64,000 bases of DNA from Cyrtodaria siliqua (GCA_037043455.1 JAWPHD010001278.1:62001-126000), one strand, 5' to 3'; positions 1 to 12,900 are shown, numbered from the stretch's first letter. Program-made: numbers and translations. Notes: generated by a model from the sequence alone, not told the origin.

Positions 1-56
1 TTACGAGATGCCTCGAGTTTTAAACAATTCCAGATTGCCGTGTGTCCTATTAAAAG
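1..56 (-). mobile_element. Partial end of a TTAA-type MITE
   Basis: The first bases carry the sequence AGATTGCCGTGTGTCC followed by TTAA-like flank. This matches the right end of the complete 315-bp element at 10447-10761, whose end reads AGATTGCCATGTGTCC. The rest of this copy lies outside the window, so only the family assignment is supported. Confidence 0.45.
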
Positions 57-290
57 CCAACTGTATGTGTAACGTAAGGAATATAAAGCTACATGTTATC
101 GTGTGCTGCCTACCTGCACTCTCTTATCTACCCACAAATACTGATATAAATAAGGTTCTATGTTCAGTATACGTAAGGTCAGGTTGATCGCACTTGGATG
201 ATTCCCGTTCTTTACATCCACCCACAACTCCGATGATATAACTGAGCAAAATATATAAATCGATGACAGAGAAATAAGTTTGTCTTTATG

Positions 291-505
291 GTGCTTTATG
301 TCATTTTCAACACAAGTAATGTTATATACGACGGTCGATTTTTTTAGTGGTGGAGGCAGACCACCCCGTTTTTCCTTGATATAACCAGTACTTGTACACC
401 TGCCATCCATATATCACTTACAAGTCGAGCTCCCAGTGAGATTCGAACCTGCAGCGGTGAGAGGCAAGAAACTATCCAATAATGACGCAAGGCTAATTTA
501 ACAAT
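291..505 (-). mobile_element. tRNA-derived SINE, family A
   Basis: Read on the minus strand, the segment contains a B-box-like GGTTCGAATCTCACTGGGAG (with one change) next to a tRNA-like head. The body has the motif GTCATTTTCAACAC and a GGTGGAGGCAGACCACC stretch near its other end. The same module recurs at 11006, 16471, 31805 and, truncated and in the other orientation, 52640. The open frame that runs across it is not a gene. Confidence 0.7.
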
Positions 506-595
506 GCTCCCTATTTGTCAGATGTGTAGCCAATACAAACTTTTGCTCTCTCTGTATTATGGCATTTCTCATATTATAAACTCAAATTCATTTTC

Positions 596-838
596 AGGAG
601 GCATAATTTATATGAATATTCATGACCATGTATAAATTATATGAATATTCGTTATCTTTTATAATTTATATGAATATTCATGATAATGTATGTTCATGGC
701 CATGTATATCACCTGCATGCGTAGAATTTATAAACATTCATGACCAGGTATAATTTATATGAATATTCATGCCATGTATAAGTTATATAAATATTCATGA
801 CCAATTATCATTATATGAATATTCATGACAATAGTGTA
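596..838. repeat. Tandem ~30-bp repeat with GAATATTC palindromes
   Basis: About seven degenerate copies of a unit of roughly 29-31 bases, each containing the self-complementary core ATGAATATTCAT joined by an AT-rich spacer (TATAATTTAT). A simple minisatellite with a palindrome in every unit. Confidence 0.75.
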
Positions 839-1339
839 TACCAGCAGCATACATTTTCATGATATAAGTATTTAAAGTAAATTGTGCATACATGATTTTT
901 TTAATGGATTAATAAAATTATTGAATTAAAACTTAACAGCAAATGAAGAGAATACATGCGACACTGTAGGCTACAACATCAAACGAACATAGTCACATAT
1001 GTGTTAGAAAGTTTCATTTGTGTTAGATATTAAAGTGCAAAAATAACAGTGCTATAAAACAAGTATATACAGGCAAGATAAAAATGCACATTGGTTTTTA
1101 TGAATCCAACACAATAGCAGTACCCTTGATTTGTTAAAATAGTGCAAATGTAAGAGAAATTTTAACTTATGGGTCCCATTCTCACCCCAATAGTGATAGT
1201 GACCCTTACCAAAATTGGAAGTCTATGACGCGCTTATAACTAATATCAAAGCACTATAAAGTTTAGAACAAACTGAAGATTCCTTTTTACATCAAAATAG
1301 AAAGTGTGCACCATACTGTTTATATTCATTTACATCTCT

Positions 1340-1560
1340 GGCTGAATTGAATTGAATTGGGGTTTTAAGGCGCACCAGGTTATATGGCGCATAACAGGAA
1401 TGAACATGCCAGGCTAATCCTCCATGCACATCGAGATAAAATATGGAGAATGGGCCTAGAACCTTCTCACCTGCAGAACTGCAGAGTTGCTGCAATTCTA
1501 TTGTCGACTCTCCATAAAGTGTGCATCTCCATATTACAGCTCTAGGAACTGTTAACAATT
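1340..1560 (+). repeat. Dispersed repeat family C, copy 1
   Basis: Starts TTGAATTGGGGTTTTAAGG, followed by GCGCACCA, a GGTTATATGGCGC box, a CATGCCAGGCT box and a CTGCAGAACTGCAGAGTTG box. It is the first of three direct copies within 1.4 kb; this one is the shortest. The start resembles the SINE-B copies at 21627 and 27715, so a short retroposon is plausible, but no clear pol III promoter was seen here. Confidence 0.6.
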
Positions 1561-1789
1561 CAAATGTGAAAGAAAATTCTATCTCTTAAAGTAGCCAACG
1601 TACACACTTCTTTCTCCTTGTATCAATGTTGATACCATAGCTTTGGATGAATATACATGAACCCATCCTCCGTCATCAACCAATCAGAGTTAAATCTTTG
1701 GTTTCATTTTTTATTTGCAATTTTCAAATATTTGGCCTAAGTTTTTTCTTTTGTAACAATATGCACTCAGCCATAGTAAGTAAATTAAT

Positions 1790-2145
1790 TAAATTGAATT
1801 GGGTTTTATGGCGCACCAACACAAGAAGGTTATATGGCGCCTAACAGGAATGAACGTGCCAGGCTCGTCCTCCATTTACATCAAGATAAAATATAGATAA
1901 TGGACCTAGAACCTTCTTACATGCAGAACTGCAGAGTTGTTGCAACTTCTATAGACACTCCATTTAAGATGGAGCCACGTTTCCACGTTTGCATACGCGG
2001 TGTCATGATAAAGACCTTGAATGACCATGATAAAAAATGACAAAATGAATACGATAAGAGGAGTCCAACCCCTCTGCAGGTGACGGTGTGTTTGTGATAT
2101 TGCAGTGGTTGTATTCTATCCCGGCAACCACACGGGGGAAATGAA
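1790..2145 (+). repeat. Dispersed repeat family C, copy 2
   Basis: Same order of boxes as the copy at 1340 and extending further, through a GAAGACCTTGAATGA-like segment (here AAAGACCTTGAATGACC) to a GGCAACCACACGGGG end. The extension is shared with copy 3, so copies 2 and 3 are closer to full length. Confidence 0.6.
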
Positions 2146-2261
2146 TTAAATGAAGATTGCATTTACCAAGGAAATCCAATAGCATATGCATGTATAAATA
2201 ATCTATCTTGAAGTCCTCTTTAATAAAGATAAAGTGTCAATTCTGTGTATTTTGATTAATG

Positions 2262-2690
2262 TTGAATTGAATTAAATTGGGGTTTTACGGCGCACCAACA
2301 CTTTACAGGTTATATGGCGCCTAACAGGCATGAACATGCCAGGCTCATCTTCCATGTACTTGAGATAAAATATGGAAAATGGGCCTAGAACCTTCTCACC
2401 CTGAACTGTAGAGTTGCTGCAAATTCTATCGTAAAAACTCCATTACGCTAGAGCCACGTTTATTGTTTTTCTGCCACTGCTCTTTTGATGTGAGCGAGAT
2501 GGCACCTGAAACAATGCAGGGATCATGTTGAAGACCTTTAATGAACATGAACAAAAAATAATAAAATGAACATGAATTTGGGGTGATTCTACCCCTCTGC
2601 CTACCCCTTCAAAGGGTTCTGCAGTGGCCCTATTCTTTGCCCCGTGACCAAACGGGGCACCCGGGAACCACACGGAGCGACTAATGTTGA
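2262..2690 (+). repeat. Dispersed repeat family C, copy 3
   Basis: Longest of the three direct copies. It has the GCGCACCAACAC and GGTTATATGGCGCC boxes, then the GAAGACCTTTAATGAAC segment, a CTACCCCTCTGC box and a CCGTGACCAAACGGGGC end. The open frames crossing it on both strands are not gene-like. Confidence 0.6.
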
Positions 2691-2968
2691 AGATACGACA
2701 AAGTACAGTAAAGGTTTAATAATTATGTCAGATCAAAATTTATTAAATCAATATGTAAATTTGTGTATTAAAAGTTCAAGATATAATTGGATGTACCATC
2801 AGAAAAATGTTTTCAAAGTCAAAATATTACAAAAATCATACAAACCAAGGCAAAATGATTAATTATATTTAAATATGTGTATTATGACATAAACTATTGT
2901 ATAAATATGTTAAGTCATGTAAACTGACTTTGACAGGAACTATGTTAAACATATCACAGTTTCAACTA

Positions 2969-3365
2969 CCAGGGTGGCGAAATCATGTGACTTTTTGATC
3001 GGTTTCACGGCAGAAAATGTAATCAAAATGTTCGATTCAGGTATTTGCTTCATAACTTCCGCAATATTTATCGTATTTTATTTAACTTATGTGCATATAC
3101 CTCTCCAAAGTGAGCTCTTATCCTCGACGCAAAAACTAATTAGAATTACCTAGTACTTTCCTCTCAAAGTCTTGAAAACAAAAGAAATCTATAACTGTAG
3201 TAAATCTCAGGAAGCACTGAATGAACCAAATTGCCTATTTCGGCAGAGGACAGAGTTCACAATGTGCTAAATATTAAGGAAGTTATGAAGAAAAACTCTA
3301 CCTGAATCGAGCGCTTTACCTATTTTGCCCTGAAACTGATAAAGTCACGTGGTTTCGCCACCCTG
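2969..3365. mobile_element. Fold-back MITE with long inverted ends
   Basis: Left end CAGGGTGGCGAAATCATGTG and right end, read in reverse complement, CAGGGTGGCGAAACCACGTG. Similarity of the two arms continues for about 90-100 bases, through a GATTCAGGTA box and a CATAACTTCC box. A 4-base ACTA flanks both sides (2965-2968 and 3366-3369) if one extra C is counted in the left end, a possible target duplication. There is no room for a transposase, so the element is non-autonomous. Confidence 0.75.
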
Positions 3366-3591
3366 ACTATGGATATTCCAGAATCATGTCCCATTTCGCT
3401 GTAGTGTGGGCTATGAAGCATGGTGTACAAAACTAGCTTTGGTATAATACTGCATGTATGTGCATAGGCGTGATGTTATGATATCTTTCGATGCAGCATG
3501 TCAGGTCTGTGACCTGTTATCGAGTACCCTACCTGATACCCTATGAAATACGTGTACACTGTTTAGTATCGGTAGAAATAACTTCTCTTAC

Positions 3592-3692
3592 ATTCTGTTT
3601 ATAAGGCCTAATTAAACAGCAGTATTTTGTCTTACACTTCTGTTTATATGGCCTGGGTTATATGGCCTGATTAAACAGCAGTATTTTGTCTG
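3592..3692. repeat. Local two-fold duplication
   Basis: The segment TTCTGTTTATAAGGCC plus AATTAAACAGCAGTATTTTG occurs twice in direct orientation about 55-60 bases apart, with small differences. No coding potential. Confidence 0.6.
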
Positions 3693-3734
3693 AGAAAGTA
3701 TAAACACATATTTTACATCTAGGTTAGCATCAAC

Positions 3735-4850
3735 AATTAGTTTGCACACAGTCACTGCATTGTTACAACCAATGTTTTACAACACAACATCACTGTATGG
3801 TAACAACCAACATTTTAAATTATATAATCAATACATGGTTTTATCACATAACTCATGGTGTGGGAATGGACTAACACCTTTCTATATTTGACACTAGTTA
3901 TATAAGTATGCAAATAAGCCTAGTTTGCAGTCCAAAAAAATCGATAATGACTATGATCCAATTCCCACGGTTTATGTCGGTTTCGCGTGTTAAAGCGACG
4001 GGCAAAATGCAATAAAAGTCGATATGTGAGTTATGTGATAAAATAGAATATAACAGTCGTTCTCATTCATTATTGAATTTATTAAACTCGTTTATAGCAA
4101 AAATGATATTTATATATAATGCTTGGCAAGAGCCTCGCATTATATCATTTTGCCAACTCGTTTGATAAACTGAATAATGAATGAGTACTCATGTAAGATC
4201 CTCTACATAACCAATGTTTTACAACAATGAAACGCATCGTTACAACTTGTTGTTTTACAACACACTGTCACTGGATCATTACAACCAACATTTTACAACA
4301 GACAGTCACAGAATTGTTACAATAAACACTTTAATAACAACACACAGTTAATGCATTGTTACAATTAACGTTTTAAGAACACACAGTCACTATTTTGTTA
4401 CAATGAACATTTAACAACATACAGTCATTGCATTGTTACAATTAACGTTTTAACAACACAGTCACTATTTTGTTACAATGAACATTTAACAACATACAGT
4501 CACTGCATTGTTACAATTAACGTTTTTACAACACACAGTCACTATTTTGTTACAATGAACATTTAACAACATACAGTCACTGCATTGTTACAATTAACGT
4601 TTTTACAACACACAGTCACTATTTTGTTACAATGAACGTTAACAACATACAGTCACTGCATTGTTACAATTAACGTTTTTACAACACACAGTCACTATTT
4701 TGTTACAATGAACATTTAACAACATACAGTCACTGCATTGTTACAATTAACGTTTTTACAACACACAGTCACTATTTTGTTACAATGAACGTTTAACAAC
4801 ATACAGTCACTGCACTGTTACAATTAACGTTTTAACAACACCAATACATT
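3735..4850 (+). repeat. Dimeric ~77-bp minisatellite
   Basis: Two alternating half-units of about 38 bases: one has CAGTCACTGCATTGTTAC then AATTAACGTTTT, the other CAGTCACTATTTTGTTAC then AATGAACATTTAAC. The alternation is regular from about 4320 to 4830. More diverged units lie at 3735-3835 and 4200-4320, and a separate dispersed repeat (3840-4190) interrupts the array. Confidence 0.85.
3840..4190. mobile_element. Dispersed AT-rich element inside the minisatellite
   Basis: Boxes in order: ATAACTCATGGTGTGGGAATGG, GTTATATAAGTATGCAAATA, CGCGTGTTAAAGCGACGGGC, then an AATGATA/TATAATGC inverted pair. The same boxes appear in reverse complement at 7855-8105. Insertion split the flanking minisatellite, whose units resume on the other side. 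The first box is given here only as a locator; the element has no coding frame. Confidence 0.6.
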
Positions 4851-4859
4851 GTAATACAC

Positions 4860-6832
4860 AAAAACAAAGCTGTGAATTCCCAAATTATTCACATTTCATT
4901 TCTCGACCAGTTTCACAACAAAACCTTTTAACCCTAACCTTTTTCACAACGCATTCGAAAGTGCAGTTGGTATTAAACATTATCCTCTCTGAAACAGATC
5001 ATTCCGATATGGTCTGAATATGGGCTTCTCTGTATCTGTCTTGTGTATAGCACTGTTCTGACTGCAAACTGAACATTTACGCTGCAGCTTGTCAAAGACA
5101 AGTGAACTGTCACCAAATCATCACACCAGAAGTCCATCTTGACATCTCCACCACCAATATAACCCTATTTATTGTCCAGCTTGCTGCTGTCACACACTGA
5201 TAAGATGTGGCAGCACAAAAGCACATTTCTTCAACACTACCGAACGTTTTTGATTTGTAAGGTAGATGGCACTACCATATGGCACCGTTTTTTGGCGGAG
5301 GGACTATAAACAAACATTGACACACTTATACTTAACTAGGTTGATACATGGATTGATCTGCTCTGCAGACATACTTGTATGTATGCCTCTGGTGTGGGCT
5401 TCATATCCGGCCCAGCAAGACTGATATTAGGTGTTAATATCTGTTCTGGGAGGGGACGCAGCTATTGTACAATCATCGAACACTATAATGCTGATTTGGT
5501 CATGGAATTCACCAAACAAGTTTATATAAATAGCACAGATCTCCATCTTCCTATCAAATATATTGACAATTTGCTGGCCAATCACAACTTGTTCAATCCA
5601 ATTACAGTTTGATATACGTTCTATCACTAACTGTTGGAAAATCAAAAACTCTTATTTCAATTACTTTTAGCCAATCAATTTCAAGCAAGAAAACCATCAA
5701 CTATTAGCCAGTAATAAACTGTTGTTTAATCCACTAGGTATACTAGCTACTGGCCTATATTTTGACGACGTCCAATCACCGTCCAATATCCAGTCAACAG
5801 CGGAAACTTGGTCGCAATCAACGAGTCTTCATGGATATCTTATGAACATGTATTGTCGGAGATCTGATTATCCCGTAATCTGGTTAATATCTTCTATCTA
5901 GTGAATAGTGTCTAGATTCATGCCTTCATCAAACATAGACTGGATTATCTGTCCCATTAGGAAGGTTCCATACACAGTCAAACTGAAACATAAAGGTAAT
6001 ATACGCTAGAGATCCAGTGTTTTTTCCCTTTATATAAGTGGTATCGAAAAACGGTACAATTCCCAATGGCAAAAAGTATGTTTTAAATATTTCGAGTGAA
6101 ACTTTATTTAAAGAGAAGAAGTGGGGAACTATATTCTTTTAGGTGAGGGCAATGAAACACTACAAGAGAATGTATACATGGTAATGTGTTTGCCATGTAT
6201 TTAATCATACAATATTGCTTTTGCTTGATAGTGAAAGATTCCCAAATTAATGCAAAACGCCGCAAATTTTCCCAATTGAATGGTTACAGGTACCATTCCC
6301 AAAAGGGTGAAATAAACGCTGAGATCTAATCTAGTTGTCGGTGTTACATTAAAACAACTACATGAGATATCAACTGAAACTTTATATTTATTTTACACTG
6401 ACAACAAAACAAACTACACACTTAACACAAATCGATCCTGAATGTGCAGATGACAACATTAAGCATGGTCTTGATACGAGACAAGACCGGAGAATTCAGG
6501 GAAAACCCTTGTATCCTAGTGGGCGACAACCATACCCTCTGCCAGTAGCATTTTTCATTAAATCAAGAGCCATATTTCTGATGTTGATTTAATACACGAT
6601 ATTGCTGGTTTTCAAACTGGTCAGTGTTTCATCGATATTAAGACTGCCCACTTTAGTAAGGATCGGATGCAAATTGAAGGTGCAACAGACAATTTAACAT
6701 TGGCCGGTAGAACTTAAAATGGATGTCTGACAAGTTATATAGTTAATGGTTCGTTATATCTCAATACCATTTCTCTATTTAAATATCGGACAGCAAAAAG
6801 TATTATTTAGTTGAAATATTGAAATATTTACT
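4860..6832. other. No recognisable gene; 3' flank of the kinase gene
   Basis: Apart from short chance frames (for example overlapping ones on both strands at 5379-5645) nothing gene-like is visible. An AATAAA on the minus strand (TTTATT on the plus strand near 6388-6394) lies about 440 bases beyond the kinase stop codon and could be its poly(A) signal, but this is a frequent hexamer in AT-rich DNA. Confidence 0.4.
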
Positions 6833-6955
6833 TCAGCAGTAAACAATACATACATCTGAGAAGCTGTCATCGGACCGTGTCGACCCTGGGGCATAACTGT
6901 AGCTAGCACCAGTCATGGGGAAGAAATCCGGGGGTGTAACAGCTCGTGGCAATAT
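6833..6955 (-). CDS. RSKR: RSKR-like terminal exon 13
   Basis: Encodes residues 358-397 and a TGA stop. It reads [14 protein letters not shown], then a Ser/Asp-rich SDDSFSD tail. Phase 0 fits exon 12, and total length (397) is close to the family. The acceptor is TTACAG with a weak pyrimidine tract. This is the least certain exon because tails of this family are poorly conserved. Confidence 0.6.
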   Translation of the reverse strand: MLPRAVTPPDFFPMTGASYSYAPGSTRSDDSFSDVCIVYC

Positions 6956-9900
6956 CTGTAACGGTAGTTTATCATTTATTGTAAATATGTGATAAATTTT
7001 AAAACAGTAAAAAAAAATCAGGATTTACTACTTTTGCCATATTAATGCATTTTCTATCAATATTTTAAAAGCATGGTTTGTTCGAAATGTAACCCAATTG
7101 TTAGTAAAAGGATCAGATGAAGGAAACAATGAAAACGGTTTATAGAGTGTCTTACATGAGCACTCATTCATTATTATGGCTCCCCCACACAAAGTGTGGT
7201 AGGGGAGCCATATTGATTTTGTGCTTTCTGTCTGTCTGTCTGTAGGTCTGCGTGTCTGCGTGTCTGTAGGTCTGTGTCACAAATGATGTCCGATCAATAA
7301 CTACAGAATGGTTGGACCTAGGGTCCTCAAACTTGGAAGGATGGTTGGTCATGACAGGTAGATGACCCCTATTGATTTTGGGGTCACTAGGTCAAAGGTC
7401 AAGGTTGCAGTGACATTGACTATCAAACCGATGTCCGATCAATAACTAGAGAATGGTTGGACCTAGGGTCCTCAAACTTGGAAGGAGGGTTGGTCATGAC
7501 CAGTAGATGACCCCTATTGATTTTAATTTTTTTTAATTTTTTTTTTTTTAAATATAATTATTTTTTATTTTACTTTTTTATTGATTTTTTTTTTTTTTTT
7601 TTAATTTTTTAATTTTTGCATAAAAAGTTTAAGGGTCGGCCCCTTAAAAAAATAGGGTCGGTCGGGTTACCTGAACCACACATATTTTTATGTGGCCTTA
7701 CTGATACAGATAGTAGATACAGTCACAGGGATATTGAATATCATAACAATCTCAGATCAATAGAGGACGGTTGGACCTAGAGTCGTCAATTATGCCTGTT
7801 CAGGCTAGTGGGGGAGCCATACGTTTTTGTCCCATGGACAATAACAATTTCTAGTTGAATTTATTAAACGAGTTAGCAAAATGATATAATGCGAGACTCT
7901 TGCCAACTTTTATTGCATTTTGCCTGTCGCTTTAACACGCGAAACCCACATAAACTGTGGGGATTGGATCATAGTCATTCTCGACTTTTTTTTTTTGACA
8001 GCGCATACTAGGTTATTTGCATACTTATATAACTAGTGGTATATCGAAAATATAGAACGGTGTTATTCCACCCCCACACCGTAAGTTATGTATACTCATT
8101 AACTCTGTAAAACATTTGACGCTGAAAGAAATTAACTAATGATCTATTTATTAAATTTAATTAACGTACACTACTTTACTCAAAACATGAGATAGTTACC
8201 AGTGAACACCACAAGAACTTCTGATATCAAATCATACCAGGAAATTCTGTGGAATATACCCTATAAAGCATTAATTTAGGATTAAACTAAGAATAAATGT
8301 CACCAGTAAGTGACAAAGGCCCCGAAAAATTTCATTCATTTGACCTTTGACCTCCAAGTTAGACCTTGACCATTGAGGTACTGACCCGGGTCTTGCACAT
8401 GACACACCTTCACTCATTGTGGTTAACATTTGTGTGAAGTTTCATGTAAATCCCTTCACATCTTTCAAAGTTATGGCCGAGACATGAATGCTTCGGACGG
8501 AAGAGTAAATGGACAAATGGAGGAACAGACAGATGGTGCGATTACTATATGCCTTCGGGTGTATAAAAATTGTATACTGTCTCAAAACTTAGAGAACAAC
8601 AATTAGTTTAGAAATAGCATCACAGCCTTGAAACTTCACCACTTTTATAAAAGGCACAAATGTGACTACAATACGAGATGAACAACAAACCTTTTTCTCT
8701 ATAATATCAGTGAAGGTAATTCTCAGGAACAATGGCATGTTCTGTAAGGAAAACAGGTCAACCAGCCGCTTCTGGGGACTCTTCATCAACAGCTGCAACA
8801 GAAAATAGGTCTCAGCAAATATCCCTTTAAACAATATATTAGATTTATTCTAACAATCAAAAGCTCTGTTAAAGCATATGCCAAAGGGTAAAAATATTGT
8901 AAGAATCCTAAACAATACAGCTTTAATGGGGTGATACAAATTTATATCTTGCCACTCCCAATGGAGTGACATGGGCCACTCCAAATGGAGTGACATGGAC
9001 CACTCCCAATGGAGTGACATGGAATAGCTATTGAAGTGGCATATGTTGCTGGTACTTTATATATTAACTGTTGGAAATATTTTGTACATGCAAATTGTCT
9101 AAAGGACACATTAAGAAGTGCTCATTTTTCATATGCCTGAGCAATGTCACATTAACAGTATCACAATAACAATTATTGCATAAGTACAACTCCGTTTACT
9201 TTCAATGTAATAGAAAACGTCAATATTCGTCCATATTGACGTGTAGTCAAGTCATATTGGGTGTGTAATATATACTTGTTCGTGGTTGGTGCACTTTTCT
9301 GTTCATGTCAGTGTCATGTGATGTAAACAATGTTGATTTCATTGTGAAAATTCCCATTATGTAATAACAATATGTTTGTTTCAAATAAATGTTTTTGGTG
9401 AAAATTAAATGTTACAACTTATTTTATTCTCTCTTAATTTAAAAATGCGTATGCAATAAAAATGTTATTAGATTTAGATTGGGAAATATGCACTCGTTCT
9501 TTTGTGCATAAATATTGCGCTCCTAAAGTCGCGCAATATTAATACGCAAAAGAACTTGTGCATATATCCCAATACAAATCTAATAACCTATAAATATTCA
9601 AAGCTAAGCACACCAAACTAGTAATGGTTCATTACCATTCGCTTTACCCCTATCCCACCTGACCACTAGTGATGGGCAATCGGTTGAAATGTACAATCGA
9701 TCATCGGTTACAATTGGTTGGATGTAACCGATCAATCATCGGGTATAATCTGTTAGTCATTATGAAGTATAACATGTGCATGTTAACCTAAGTTTAATTC
9801 CTTGAACTTAGAATAATTTTTGATTAAGTATGTATCCTTTCATTATAATCAGCAAAGTAATTCTTATGGATTCAAACGCATTTGCGTATATGCATGCTCA

Positions 9901-12900
9901 CTTTCACAAGTGCCATCCATAACTGTTGTCCCCTGGATAATCAAGGTTATTTCTATTTTTTCAACATTAATTAAATAGGGATTATTTAACTGCTGGGGTC
10001 GATTATAGGGAAATACTTCACGAGATGGTAGACGTGTAGTTCTTTTCACGAACGAGCGTGTGAGTGAAAGAACAAAACACGCCTACCTTTGAGTGAAGGA
10101 TTTCCCAATTAACGAACCCAGCAGTTAATTATTTATTACATGTTAAATCAGTTTATACATGATTTTAACTGGAATTATTTGCTTTATTTAACGTTATCGG
10201 CGGATGACGTCGACGTCACCAACACGTCATGACCCAACATCACAGTTAGTTATTTTTGCGTTCGTAGTTATTAATATTTACTGATTATGAACATTCTTTC
10301 ACTGAGAAATCCCAATCTTTCACCCATAGAAATGTAATAAAGTGCATTTTACATTTTACCGATTATAGACTGTCATAACTGATCATCATAATCGGATGAC
10401 TAAGTAACTGATGAAGGTTAAAATACGTCACTACCCACCATATTAAAGGGACACATGGCAATCTTAAGTTTTATTCAAACATTAAAAATTGCTCTTCGAT
10501 TTAGTTATCCTACGTCATTTTGAATTTAAAACTGTTTGCATATAATTAAATAAAAAAACAAGATTTTAATAGTCTTCGTTATTTTACCAATTTTTTAAAT
10601 ATATTATTGGTGCAATAATATAAAAAGATAGTAATATGTAAAAACAATTGGCTCTGAACTATTCTAATAATTAACATTAATGATTGAACAAATGCAATTT
10701 AAGAGAAAAACTAACGGGATGCCGTGAGTTTTTAAAAAATTCAAGATTGCCATGTGTCCCTTTAAACACAACATAGCTATAGAACCAGAAGTAGAACGTT
10801 CACCCTCACTTACTTTATTAACAACATCCTGAGCTTTATCAGATACAATATTGGGACATAAATAATCTGAGTCTATAACTCTCTGGGCCATCTCTATATG
10901 GTCCTTGGCGCCATCTACTGGGTACTGAAATAGTAAATATGTAAGTATATACTAAATATAAGATTATAAGCTATACTGACATTAACACATATGCCAGTTG
11001 TTTGAATGGTGTTTTACGTCATTTTAGCACGTGTTAGGCAGACCACCTCAGTTTTCCTGAGTAGAACCAGTAATACCTTCCACCATCAACAAGAATCGAC
11101 ACTTTCTCTCCTGACAAGTCCAGCTCCCAGTGGGATTCGACCCCGCGGCAGTGAGAGGCTAAACTAATTGGAAATATCAACAATTTGTTTTTATCCCTTT
11201 ACCCGCTTCATATATATATAAAATGGACTGTTCTTTCTTTGAATTAAGATTATTTCATTTATGTGAGAAAGGGGTCTTTTTGTGAAAATGACATTGTAAA
11301 CTTTGATCTGCGTTTACAATGGATGCAAAGGCTATTATAGTTGTGCCTTAACAGCGGGTTAAGGGTTAATGTTTGTCCTTTTTGTAATAATTCTCACCTT
11401 GCTGACTAGTTTTGCATGAGAAATATGGTTAAATATGTTAAATACGAAAATACATTAAAACTAGAACTATCACTGAAGGTGATGAATACCCCTACTTAAA
11501 TGTTTAAGTCAAACAAAGGGCCATAATTCTGTAATAAATTAGGCAATCAATAATGGGTGATGGAGAGGGACATAAAGTCATCAGATGTTATGTGTATATG
11601 AAGTTTGGGAACAACCCATTTAAAACTGAATGAGGAATGCAAGTAATGAAAATGTGTTATGGGACGCGATAGGACAAAATGCGACGAGATGGGACAAAAA
11701 TGTTTCGCGACGTGACATGACGTTACGGACAACGAGATTCCTATGTAGCCCCACTTCACTTTGTAAACAGGGGTATAATAACATCTATATGAATTGTTAG
11801 AAGAAATCCTCTCACCTTGCCCACTAACATTGCATACATGAGAATGCCTAGTGACCACCAGTCAGCAGTATGACCATATGGATAAACAGCCAACACCTCT
11901 GGAGCTGAAACCATAAGGAATGACAACAATTAGGGTCTACATCATCTCAGCTTTATAGGTTAAATATGCTAAAATAAGTTAATATAGCAGACGTGAAATT
12001 GTTGGATATAAAAGATGCAACTATAATATGCCTTCAGCATATGCTGTATTCCCACTCTGGAATGATATTCTTTATTCACAAGTTGCTGTAATGGCGGTAT
12101 GTAAGTCACAATACAAAGTGTATCCATCAACTGGAGACATGTACATCTCCAAGACTGACTCAGGTCAAAGTTGAGTAAACAATATACATGCCATCATGAA
12201 AATAAAGAAGCAAGAAAGCAATATCATGTCACCTACGTAAAAAAAATCTGATAAAAAAATAAAATCAGGTAAAAATACAAATTATAATAATTATATAAAA
12301 CTAGAGGTTGTGTTTAGTAAAAACAGATGTCTCCCCCACTGGGAAAAAAATCATTCAACTGACATACGACAAAGATATGTGCAACTAGGTTTCGCAATAA
12401 TCATCTCTACCAAGTTTCGTTGAAATCCAGCAAGAGATCAGGAGAACTATTCAAAAGTTTGTGTACGAAAACCTTTAAAGGGCCATAACTCTGCCAAAAA
12501 TCATTCAACCAGAACACAGCAATGACATGCACAACTAGGCTTGGTCCTGATCATACTTGCCAAGTTTCGTTGAAATCAGGTCAGTGGTTCAGGTGAACGT
12601 AAGTCCGGACAAAGTTTTTGTATTAAAACCTTAAAAGGGCCATTACTCTGTCAAAAATCATTCAACCAGAACATGGTGATGATATGCACAACTAGGCTTG
12701 ATACTGATCATCCCTACAAAGTTTCATTGAAATCCGGTCAGGGGTTCAGGAGAACTTAAGTCCAGACAAAGTTTTAGTATTAAAACCTTAAAAGGGCCAT
12801 AACTCTGTCAAAAATTATTTAACCAGAACATGGCGATGAAATGCACAACTAGACTTGATACTGATCATCCCTGCAAAGTTTCATTGAACCCCGGTCAGGG

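Noticed and set aside
3735..4850. CRISPR-like repeat-spacer pattern
   Set aside because: The apparent spacers are the other half-unit of a dimeric minisatellite and are all alike.
5040..5170. Alternative terminal exon of the kinase (minus strand, reading DFWCDDL)
   Set aside because: Open for about 60 codons but with no resemblance to the family tail and no convincing acceptor; the exon at 6833-6955 fits phase and length better.
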